Below are positions 35,655-44,500 of a stretch of DNA of 64,000 nt, piece after piece. The translations under genes and the position numbers were made by a program. Within the stretch, counting starts at the first letter, position 1. Each line of letters begins with the position of its first letter. The notes below the pieces were generated by a model, which saw nothing but the letters and a program-made list of their open reading frames with translations, ran no database searches and had not been told where the DNA came from. The stretch is from Spirochaetota bacterium (GTDB lineage Bacteria; Spirochaetota; UBA4802; JAKQUI01): contig JAKQUI010000049.1 of assembly GCA_029562645.1 (NCBI GenBank), positions 20,390 to 84,389 on the forward strand, given 5' to 3'.

Positions 35655-37370
35655 TTACCGGACCTCGCGCACCGTTACGTTCGCATTGTCGCAATAGGCG
35701 AGAATGGCGCGATTGTCCTTCGTGAACGAAAACGCCGCCGGCGCGACCGCGAAGCGCGGAATGGCAGTACCGTCGACGACCGCCGACACCATCCGGCCGT
35801 CACCGTGCGCATGAAAGGTGAAACCATACCGACGGCCATCCGGTGAGAACGAAAAATTTCGCGCATCCCGATACGGGCCGAACACCTTCCCGTCCACGCG
35901 AACGTAACAGTCCCAGCTGCCGATTTTTTTGGGCGAACTGTAGATGACGGCGCATCGACGCGCGTCGTCGCTGAATGCCGTCTCGACGACGCTTTCAAAT
36001 GGACCATGGGTCGCATCCGTCGTCCCGGCAAAGCGCTTTCCGTCCTTTTGATATACAATCCCGTAGCGCAGGCCGTCCGGGGACAGGCGCTCGAGCTTGA
36101 TCGAAGCATAGGGCCCTATGGTCTTTCCGGGCAGGTGCAGATAGCACCGTGCGGGCCTCCCGGGCAGCGCATGCCAGACGGCGTACCCGTCGCCCGTATC
36201 GCCGAAACGGATGCCGATGCTCCCGTGATAATCCGAGGGCCCGTAGGTCTTCCCGTCGATGTCGATATAGTAATCGCTCCCTTTCATGTATCTCACCGCG
36301 ATCTTCGAAAGGCCCCGGTTCGCAAATATATCAGTTATCCCATCACCATCGTGCGACAGCCGGGTCACTGCATCGTTAACACGAAGATAGTTCGCCTGCT
36401 GCTCGCGATACCAGACATAGTACCTCCTGCCATCATCGCTCAGGCCGAAGCCCCTGATAACGGGGAATGGGCCGATATCAGCGCCCTTGAGCTTCACATA
36501 ATATCCGTCACCCTTCTGGTAGGCGAAGGCCCATGCCCCGTTCGCGGTTACGGTGAGATGCTTTAGGAAATCATACGGGCCGTAGGTTGTTCCGCCGATT
36601 TGCGCATACCTGATAACGCCAAACCGATCCCCGCGCTCCATCTTTTCATACTCATAGCCAAAGAGACCGAGATCGTCGCTGAAATGCAGATAGACGTTCG
36701 TGTGCCCCATCTCGCTGTACCCATAGGGACCGATCGATCTGTTGGCTATGCGGACAAACGTTTGCTTGTCCCGCATGCCCCCGAAAGCGACATCCCCACT
36801 CACGGGACTGAACGACACGAAGGAATCGCTTGCGTAACGAATATCAGAGTGGCGTCCCCGCGGATCGTGCAGCCGCGGCGTGATGAAGAGATTGTCAAAT
36901 GGTCCATGCGTTTCCGTATCGACCTGAATATAATACGACCACTTCCGAATCGGAGTGTATTTCCCGCCCCCTCCCAATATGCTCCAATTGCATGTCGCAA
37001 GGTCGTAACAGCAATGGGTTGTGGCGATGGGCTTCGACAAGCACGCATTGTACAGCGTCTGCGTCGAGGTGGGGCTGCGATACCAGAAGGCGTATCGCGC
37101 GCCGTTCGCGCTGAAGGTGAAACCGGACATGCTATCATCGCCCGCATAGAGCCGGTCGCCCACCTGGATATACCGCGCTTCGCCCTTTGCATACAGGACC
37201 GCGGCGCGAGCGCCGTCGGGCGAGGGTATGATGCGGTCGACGGAAGCGGAGCGCGGGGAGACGAGACGCTTGACGGTCACGAGCGCATCATCCGCCCGAG
37301 AGCCCGAAACGAACACCTGACCGATGGCGATCGCGGCCAGGAGGGCGAGACATGTTCGTCGCGTCAGCAT
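35655..37370 (-). CDS. Exported beta-propeller-like repeat protein
   Basis: A 571-residue protein with a Sec signal peptide (MLTRRTCLALLAAIAIGQVF, cleavage near SRA). The body consists of about nine repeats in which a V/I-DGK-x-(Y/F)GP(Y/F) element alternates with an F-SPDGxRYGF-type strand (examples: VDGKVFGPYRD, IDGKTYGPSDY, LPGKTIGPYAS). This suggests a propeller related to WD40/TolB-like repeats in the periplasm or outer surface. GGAGGGG supports ATG 37370 rather than the upstream frame opening at 37445. Function unknown. Confidence 0.75.
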   Translation of the reverse strand: MLTRRTCLALLAAIAIGQVFVSGSRADDALVTVKRLVSPRSASVDRIIPSPDGARAAVLYAKGEARYIQVGDRLYAGDDSMSGFTFSANGARYAFWYRSPTSTQTLYNACLSKPIATTHCCYDLATCNWSILGGGGKYTPIRKWSYYIQVDTETHGPFDNLFITPRLHDPRGRHSDIRYASDSFVSFSPVSGDVAFGGMRDKQTFVRIANRSIGPYGYSEMGHTNVYLHFSDDLGLFGYEYEKMERGDRFGVIRYAQIGGTTYGPYDFLKHLTVTANGAWAFAYQKGDGYYVKLKGADIGPFPVIRGFGLSDDGRRYYVWYREQQANYLRVNDAVTRLSHDGDGITDIFANRGLSKIAVRYMKGSDYYIDIDGKTYGPSDYHGSIGIRFGDTGDGYAVWHALPGRPARCYLHLPGKTIGPYASIKLERLSPDGLRYGIVYQKDGKRFAGTTDATHGPFESVVETAFSDDARRCAVIYSSPKKIGSWDCYVRVDGKVFGPYRDARNFSFSPDGRRYGFTFHAHGDGRMVSAVVDGTAIPRFAVAPAAFSFTKDNRAILAYCDNANVTVREVR

Positions 37371-37389
37371 CGGCCCCTCCCCCGCGCGC

Positions 37390-37851
37390 TTACAGCAGAT
37401 AGACGAGCACGGCCACCAGCAGGACAATGCCGACGACCGCAGCAATCACCCAGACGCCCATCTTCTTCAGATGGTCTTTCATCTGTTTTTCAACCGGCGG
37501 CTGCTCGCCGCCGCGTCGGGCGTCCTTCGCGTAGATGGTCACGCGCTTCAGCTCGCCGTCGTCGAGCCACACGCCGCCGCACTTCGGGCAGCGCTCCACC
37601 AAAAGCGTCGTGGCGCCCGTATCATGGTAAAAGCCGTCGAGCTCGACGCGGCAGAGGGAACAGACGGCGAGCGTCTCGCGGCGCTTGCGGGGATTGCTCT
37701 TTCGGAGATCGGGAAACTCCTTCCAGGCCTTCGAGACGCATGCGATGTCGGCAGTCTCGAGCCACCAGCCATTGCACGAGGCGCAGTGGCCCACCCGCTC
37801 GCCGCGCAAATCTTTTTTTTCGAGGGGTTGATCGCATTTGGGACAGTTCAT
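37390..37851 (-). CDS. Tandem zf-TFIIB zinc-ribbon membrane protein
   Basis: A 153-residue protein with two zinc ribbons (CPKCDQPL ... CASCNGWWLE and CSLCRVEL ... CPKCGGVWLDDGEL), a basic linker and a C-terminal membrane segment (about 132-152). The CPxC...CGGVWLD pattern is the zf-TFIIB family, common in bacteria and of unknown role. The tail anchor would hold the ribbons at the cytosolic membrane face. It lies 19 bases upstream of the propeller gene on the same strand and may be co-transcribed. Confidence 0.82.
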   Translation of the reverse strand: MNCPKCDQPLEKKDLRGERVGHCASCNGWWLETADIACVSKAWKEFPDLRKSNPRKRRETLAVCSLCRVELDGFYHDTGATTLLVERCPKCGGVWLDDGELKRVTIYAKDARRGGEQPPVEKQMKDHLKKMGVWVIAAVVGIVLLVAVLVYLL

Positions 37852-38176
37852 GGATTATACCGTTTCCTTGGCGGATCTGTTCACACTTCAATGTCACCGC
37901 GAACACGGCGAAGCGATCCGCACCATGAAACGCTGCCGCACACGCAATCAGCTACAGGCTCATCTTCCGGTTCAAGACATCGGGCCGCTTCGTCGCCGCG
38001 CTCCTCGCGATGACAGGAACTTGCGTGCTGCAACCGCTCTCATGCGCCCACCATTTTGATTTGGCAACCAGTTTTTCCCGCCACCGGGCATCGTTACCGA
38101 AACGCGATGGCGCCATCATACGCCGATCCAACCGATACCATGTGCGACCGGTGCGCGCGAAGTCGCCGCGAACGGC
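37852..38176. other. 325-base region without a recognised gene
   Basis: No convincing coding frame, RNA gene or strong promoter is seen. There is a loose inverted repeat, GCGGATC (37871-37877) and GATCCGC (37915-37921). A TATAAT on the minus strand at 37854-37859 is too close to the start codon at 37851 to serve it. Confidence 0.6.
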
Positions 38177-41100
38177 TCAATCGGCGACGACGGTGACGGT
38201 GAACGACGCCCGGCCCCCGGGATCGACCACGGCCGCGCCGCGATGCTGTTTCGCGAGGAGCCGCACCAGCTGCATCCCCATCCCCTGCGACGATTCGAGA
38301 TCGAACCCGGGCGGAAGGCCCGCCCCGTCGTCCTCGACATGCAGCGCGAACGATTCGTCCTTCCGAGTCAGGCTCACGCTCACCGCGCCCGTGCGCTCTC
38401 CGGGGAAGGCGTACTTGAAGGCATTGGTGAGAAGCTCGTTGAGGATGATGCCCAGCGACGAGGCGGTCTTGAAGCTGCATGTCGCGAAATCGATGCTGGC
38501 GCGAATCCGGACGCCCTGCCGGGCCATGTAGCCCATCTGCACGCCGTTGATGATGCGCGTGAGATAATCGCGCAGGTCGATCCGGGCGTACCCGCCGCTC
38601 TCGTAAAGCTGGCCGTAGAGTCGCGCGATGGACATGATGCGGCTCTCGACATCCATGAGCACGGCGCGGGTCGAATCGTCCGCCGCGCCCGACGCCTGCA
38701 ACGAGACCAGGCTCGATATGAGCGCGAGGCTGTTCTTCACGCGGTGCTGGAGCTCGGCAAGGAGCGCGGTCTTCTCCTCGAGCGCCGCCGCGAGCGCCTC
38801 CTCGGCTTTCCTGCGTTCGGTGAAATCCATCCCGATGTTAATCACCATTCCATCGGGAAGCATGAAGTTCGCCCATTGCGTGGTCAGTTCTATTCCTTCC
38901 CTGGTCACGGGATGCCATTCCCGGAAACTGTTCCGTGGAATGGCGGTTACACTACTGACCACCTCTCGACGGACTTCCGGATCGGGATAGAACAGGGCAA
39001 GGGGGTCTTCATGAGCATTAATATCGTCCATGGTCCACCCGAAGACCCTTTCGCATTCCTTGTTCCATAATATGCAGCGGCCATTTTCATCGAATGCGTC
39101 GATTAAGACGGGAGCATATTCAAAGAGCGTCCTGAACCGCTCCTCGCTCCCGGCGAGCGCCTGCTCCGCGTTTTTCCGCTCGGTGATGTCGCGGTTGCTC
39201 CCACGCACGCCGAGCCACTGTCCCGCTACGCCGAACACTGGCTGGCAGCGATGCCCGATCCATCGCACCTCGCCGGTCCGGGCGACCACCCTAAAATCGA
39301 CGGTGCAGTCGCAGGCAGGGCAATCGGGACTGCGTGACTCCCGGATGTGATCCCGGTACCGAGAGCGATCATCGGCATGAACGATCCGCTCGAGGAGATC
39401 CTTGTCGTCCATGAACTCCCGGGCGGAATAGCCGGTTATCCGCTCGCACGACGGGGAAACGTACCGGAATCCGCCGTCCGGGTCGATCCAGTATTCCCAG
39501 TCGTACGTATAATCGACGAACAGGCGGAACCGCTCCTCACGCTCCTCGAGCTTTGCGCGCATATGGTGGTGCGCCAGCGCGATCGCAATCCGGTCGGCGA
39601 TGCGCTCCAGCGTCCTGATTATCGTCGGGCTGAACCGGTCACGGCGCCGGTCGTTCAGCTGCAGCAGGCCGAAGGTAACGCCAGTATCCCGCAGGGGAAT
39701 CAGCGCCACGCTTTCATAGCCCATGCCATTGCAGCGGTTGCGCGTCTGCGCCTGTCGGTCCGCCTCGGTGGTGGTCGCGAGGAGTTCCGTGGTGCAGTTC
39801 GACCAGAAGCTGCCCTGCTGCGTGAAAAACGGCTTCGCGGGATCGATGCGCCCGCAGATCACGTTGCCGCACATGCACTCGATCACGGGGTTGCCGACAT
39901 CGTCGCGCAGCAGCTGCCCGTCGAGGTCGGTCACACAGAGGCTGTTTTCGAGACGAATGAATTCCTCGTCGAACCCGCGGTACTCGAAATACGGGAAATC
40001 CTCCCCTTCTCTCAGGCGAATGCCGATCGCCTCGCAGCCGGACCATTCGTACAGGTAGGCGGCGATGCCCCGCATCAGGGTGCGCAGGTCCGCGCTCTCG
40101 TTGATCAATGCGAGGATGCGCTCCGAGGCCTCGAGCTCCCGCTCGACGAGCTTTCGCTCGGTAATGTCGATGATGACGCCATTATAGACGAGTTCATTGC
40201 CGATCCGGGATGCGGTGGCAATCGCCTGAAACCAGGGTATTTTCCCTTCAATTGGCTTGAACCGGCCCTCAAATTCAAAATCACCGCCGCTCGCGATCGC
40301 ACTGGCGATCGCCTGAAGATAACGCTCACGGTCGTCCGGATGCATGTTGATGCCGGGCTCCCATCGGGGATCGTCGAGCGCGAGGTGGAATCCGAACAGG
40401 TCATATGCCCGGGGACTGACATAGGTGAAGCGAAGGGAGCCTCCCGGCGCGACCCGCGCCTGGAACAGTATCCCCGGGATGTTCTTTTCGATGTGATGGA
40501 GCTTCCGCTCGCTCTCGCGCAAGGCGTCTTCGGCCCGTTTCCGCTCGGTAACATTCTTCGAGATGAGCTGTACGCCAATTACGCTTCCGCGCTCGTCCCG
40601 TATGCGCCGAAAGACGGTCGAGAAGCAGAACGATCCCGCCGGCAGATCGACACCGTCCTCGTACTCGGCGCTCTCGTCGGATTCGAGCGCTTGCATGAGC
40701 CTGCCCATGTAGCGTTCCGCTTCAGCATCGGGGAAGAGATCGTGGATTGATTTTCCAACGACATCCTCGCTCCGTGCGCCCATGTTCGCAAGAGCCTGCT
40801 CATTGAAGGAGATCACAACGCCCTCGGGCGTGTAGTAGCCGATGCCCAGCCCCGCCTGCTCGTACAGCAGCCGATACTTCTCCTCGCTCTCCTTGAGGAG
40901 CGCTTCCTTTTTCTTCAGTTCGCTGTTCGCGGCGAAGAGTCGGTAGGCCATCTTGATCGAGGCGTCCAGAACGGTATCGCCCGAGTCCTTGACCACATAG
41001 CCGTAGGAGGTGATCGTCTCGGTCTTCTCAACGATTGCGGGCTCGGTGTGACTGGAGAGGAAGACGATGGGGATGTCGCGATCGCGCAGGATGCGGGCCG

Positions 41101-41296
41101 CCGCTTCGGTGCCGTCCATGCCCGGGCCCAGGTCGATGTCCATGAGGACCAGGTCGACCGCCGGGTCCTTCGCCGCCGACACCGCCGCGGCCCCGGAATG
41201 CGCCGTCACGACAGCATAGCCATATCGTCGAAGCGTGTCTGATTCCGCAAGGGCGAGGATGGCCTCATCCTCGACGAGCAAGATGGTATGCGCCAT
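38177..41296 (-). CDS. Receiver-PAS-GAF sensor kinase (HisKA_2 type)
   Basis: A 1039-residue cytosolic protein beginning with a receiver (LLVEDE, Asp53 in LVLMDIDLGPG), followed by two PAS domains, a GAF domain (about 385-580, with several cysteines in CMCGNVICG), two more PAS domains, and a C-terminal kinase of the HisKA_2/HWE kind (LLAELQHRVKNSLALISSLV, ILNELLTNAFKYAF, DDGAGLPPG). Such kinases with an N-terminal receiver act as phosphorelay intermediates. The receiver begins at ATG 41296 behind GGGAGAAG; the longer frame adds non-homologous sequence. A 28-base palindrome lies 70 bases upstream. Confidence 0.9.
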   Translation of the reverse strand: MAHTILLVEDEAILALAESDTLRRYGYAVVTAHSGAAAVSAAKDPAVDLVLMDIDLGPGMDGTEAAARILRDRDIPIVFLSSHTEPAIVEKTETITSYGYVVKDSGDTVLDASIKMAYRLFAANSELKKKEALLKESEEKYRLLYEQAGLGIGYYTPEGVVISFNEQALANMGARSEDVVGKSIHDLFPDAEAERYMGRLMQALESDESAEYEDGVDLPAGSFCFSTVFRRIRDERGSVIGVQLISKNVTERKRAEDALRESERKLHHIEKNIPGILFQARVAPGGSLRFTYVSPRAYDLFGFHLALDDPRWEPGINMHPDDRERYLQAIASAIASGGDFEFEGRFKPIEGKIPWFQAIATASRIGNELVYNGVIIDITERKLVERELEASERILALINESADLRTLMRGIAAYLYEWSGCEAIGIRLREGEDFPYFEYRGFDEEFIRLENSLCVTDLDGQLLRDDVGNPVIECMCGNVICGRIDPAKPFFTQQGSFWSNCTTELLATTTEADRQAQTRNRCNGMGYESVALIPLRDTGVTFGLLQLNDRRRDRFSPTIIRTLERIADRIAIALAHHHMRAKLEEREERFRLFVDYTYDWEYWIDPDGGFRYVSPSCERITGYSAREFMDDKDLLERIVHADDRSRYRDHIRESRSPDCPACDCTVDFRVVARTGEVRWIGHRCQPVFGVAGQWLGVRGSNRDITERKNAEQALAGSEERFRTLFEYAPVLIDAFDENGRCILWNKECERVFGWTMDDINAHEDPLALFYPDPEVRREVVSSVTAIPRNSFREWHPVTREGIELTTQWANFMLPDGMVINIGMDFTERRKAEEALAAALEEKTALLAELQHRVKNSLALISSLVSLQASGAADDSTRAVLMDVESRIMSIARLYGQLYESGGYARIDLRDYLTRIINGVQMGYMARQGVRIRASIDFATCSFKTASSLGIILNELLTNAFKYAFPGERTGAVSVSLTRKDESFALHVEDDGAGLPPGFDLESSQGMGMQLVRLLAKQHRGAAVVDPGGRASFTVTVVAD

Positions 41297-41366
41297 TCCG
41301 CTTCTCCCGTACGCATCGCGGTCTTCATCTGTGTTCCCCTTCGCCCCCCGGATCGGGGCCGCGATG

Positions 41367-41394
41367 CGCCATGGGATCGAGCGATCCCATGGCG
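41367..41394. repeat. 28-base palindrome in the divergent promoter region
   Basis: CGCCATGGGATCG (41367-41379) and CGATCCCATGGCG (41382-41394) are perfect 13-base arms around AG. It lies between the two divergent giant sensor genes (starts 41296 and 41550), in the presumed leader of the minus-strand gene. It could be an operator or a stable RNA hairpin. A TTGACA at 41492-41497 faces the plus-strand gene but lacks a good -10. Confidence 0.6.
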
Positions 41395-41549
41395 ATATCA
41401 GCCCCCCCTCGAAGAAGGAAATCAAGCGCTTTTTTCCATTTTTTGATCCCGCTACGAGCGGATGGCAGCTGACCGCGAACCAGAGATTGTCTTGACAGAA
41501 ATCATGAGATCTAAATCGATTATTGCGGAATATATATAGCGAACGGAAC

Positions 41550-44500
41550 ATGGAAGGCATCCTCGCAAAGCTAAACATATACCTCATCCCGCCGATGCTC
41601 TTTTTGGCGACGGGTTTTTCACTCGCCATCTTCTCGCTCGCGAAGGGCAAGCGCCAGCGCGATACCGTCACCTTCGCCCTCCTCAGCCTCTGGTGGTCGC
41701 TCCTCTCCATCGTCTTCGTCTCCCATCACCTGTTCAAGGGAGACACGGGACTCATCATGACGATCGAGCGCGTGGTGCACTGCGCGTACGTGTTCATTCC
41801 GTTCATCGGCATCCAGTTCTTTCACGCCATGACCGGGTATCGCAATCGCGCGATCGTCATCACGTCCTTTGCGCTCAGCGCGATGATTTCGCTGACCACG
41901 TTCTCGGACCATTACATCTATGGACTCTGGGAATACCAGTGGGGATACATCGCGAAGGGCGGGATCATCTTCCAGCTGTTCGGCGCATACAGCTTCATCG
42001 TGCTGATATACGGCATCGTCCTGTTCATCAAAACGATGCGCGCCGAGGCCGACCCGGTCGTTCGCCTGAAGCTGCGCTACCTGATGATCTCAATGTTCAT
42101 CATCGCATTGTTGTCGCAGTTCAATATTCCGGCCATGAATGGGATCGACGTCTACCCGATGGGAAACTTCGCCTTCCTGCCGATGCTGCTCATGGCCTGG
42201 GGCATCTACCGCCACGACGTGATCCAGATCAACCGGTACGCCAAACGCAGGCTCACGGGGATCGCGATTCGGATCATCGTGGTTGTCGGCCTCGTCGTGA
42301 TGCTGGCGGTCGCCTGGTGGGCGCTGTCCGGGACCGATTTCGCCACCCTTGCCCGAAAAACCGTCCCGTACGGACTGCCGCCCCTCCTGTCGTTTCTGTT
42401 CTGTTCGTTTCTTTCGGTCATGGGCCTGCGCGTCGGGGCGAACCGGCGCGAATCGTTCGTCTTCAGCTTCCTGACGCTCGGCTACACCTTCCTGAGCCTG
42501 GACATCTTCATCAACTGCGTGACCGATGTTCCCGAGATCGCCCTGCGCGCGAGCCGCATGAGCCACGTCATGGTGGTGCTTCTCCCGTCGCTGTTCGTGC
42601 ATCTCAATCGCGTGATAACCCGACGCAAAAGCGAGCGCCCCCTGCCATATGTCCTCTACGCCGTGAGTGCGCTCCTGGTCCCGTTCACGCAATCGGACTG
42701 GTATCTCAGCGGCGTGTACAGTTTCTCGTGGGGTTTTTTCGCGAAAACAGGCCTTCTTTTCAACGTGGTGATCCTGCTCTCGACGTTTTCGACGATCTAC
42801 TCGATGGGCATCATCATTCTCGCGTATCGGAACACCGCCAGCGCGCACAGCAAGCAGCGCCTGCTGTTTTTCCTGCTGGGCGCCATGTCCGGGGCGATCA
42901 TGTCCATGGGCAACTTCCCGGCCATGAACGGCATGGACATCTACCCCGCCGGGAACTTCATCTTCGTCCCGATGACCTTCTTCGCCATCGGCCTCTATCG
43001 GTACAATCGCGACGAGATGGTCCTGTTCGCGAGCAATGCGGCCTACTACCTGGTGCTCGCCGCCTGCGTCGCGGCGCTGTCCGCGGCAATCGCGCGGTTC
43101 AACGACTCGCCCCTGCTGCATGCCGCGGCCGTACTCGCACTGGTCGCCATGATTATCTTCGCCGGCTCCTGGCGGCGCCTCTCCGCGAAAATCTTCAGCG
43201 GGCGCAAGACCGGCCTCAACCGCACCTTCGAGCGGCTGGGCACCGTTCTTTCGAAGTGCAGGAGCTTCGACGAGATCGGCCGGGCGGTCGCCGCTGCGGC
43301 GTTTGAAGATCTCCGCGCCCAGCGCTGCACGATGCTCTTCTTCGACGGCGACTCGAACGTCTTCACCGGCCTTGAGCGCGCTCACGGCGCGCCGGTCAGT
43401 GTCGATGAGGCCGGGACCGCGAACGCCGAAGCGCCCCTCGTCATCGACGCGGATCATCCCCTTCTCGCCTTGTACGCCCAGCGCCGTCCCGTGTTTCGGC
43501 AGGAAGAGATCGAGGAATGGCTCCTGTACCACGACGGTCCGCTCGCGACCGACGACCCGATCCGCCGCGCCGAGTTATCGGTGCCGGTCCATTACGAAGA
43601 CCACATCACCGGCATTGTCCTGATGGGGCCAAAGACCGACGGATCGATGTACTCGACCGAGGAGGCCGACTTCCTCTACCGGCTGGGCCTCGTCCTGGGA
43701 GCCTACATCGAGAACGCCCGCATCCTCCAGCAGCTCGAGCATACGATCGAGGAGCGCACCGAGGAACTCCGTGCGTCCGAGAGCGACTTCCGCATCATCG
43801 TGGAAAACGCGAGCGACATGATCTACCGGATGGACCGGGTCGGCACGTGCACCTTCGCCAACCCGGTGATCCTGACCATGCTGGGCATCACCAAGGAAGA
43901 GCTCTACGGTCGCTTCTTCTGGGAATTCGTCCCGAAGGGCTCACGCAGGCCGGTGATCGCGTTTTACGCGCGCCAGGCGGCCGACAGCATCCCGGAAACG
44001 CAGTACGAGCTTCCCATCATCACCGCCTCCGGCGACGTGCTCTGGGTCAACCAGATCGTGAAGATCGTCGAGACGCGAAACGGTCCCGAGTATCAGTGCA
44101 TCGCGCGCGACATCACCGCGCGCAAGAAGGCCGACGATGCTCGCCGCGAGCTCGAGGAGCAGAAGTCGCGCTTCTTCGCCAACATCTCGCACGAGATCCG
44201 CACGCCGCTCACGCTCATGCTCTCGCCCATCGAGTCGGTCCTGCAGGGACACTACGGAAAGAGCGTGAATCGCGAGTTTTTCAACAACCTGCACCGCAAC
44301 GGCATGCGCCTGTTGCGGCTCATCAACAACCTGCTGGACTTCTCGAAGATCGAGGCGGGGCGAATGACGATGCGCGTCGCCCCGGTCGACATCGTCGCCT
44401 TCGCCCGCTACTTCGCGGGGTCCGTCCAGGGCGCCGCGGATTCGCGCGGGATCGCGCTCGATCTCGATGCGCCGCAGGAACCGCTCGTGCTGCACCTGGA

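Noticed and set aside
37853..37859. Consensus TATAAT on the minus strand before the zf-TFIIB gene
   Set aside because: Only two bases from the start codon, so transcription would begin inside the gene; the -35 is poor.
39347..40750. 467-residue plus-strand open frame
   Set aside because: Antisense of the receiver-PAS-GAF kinase; no start signal or family motif.
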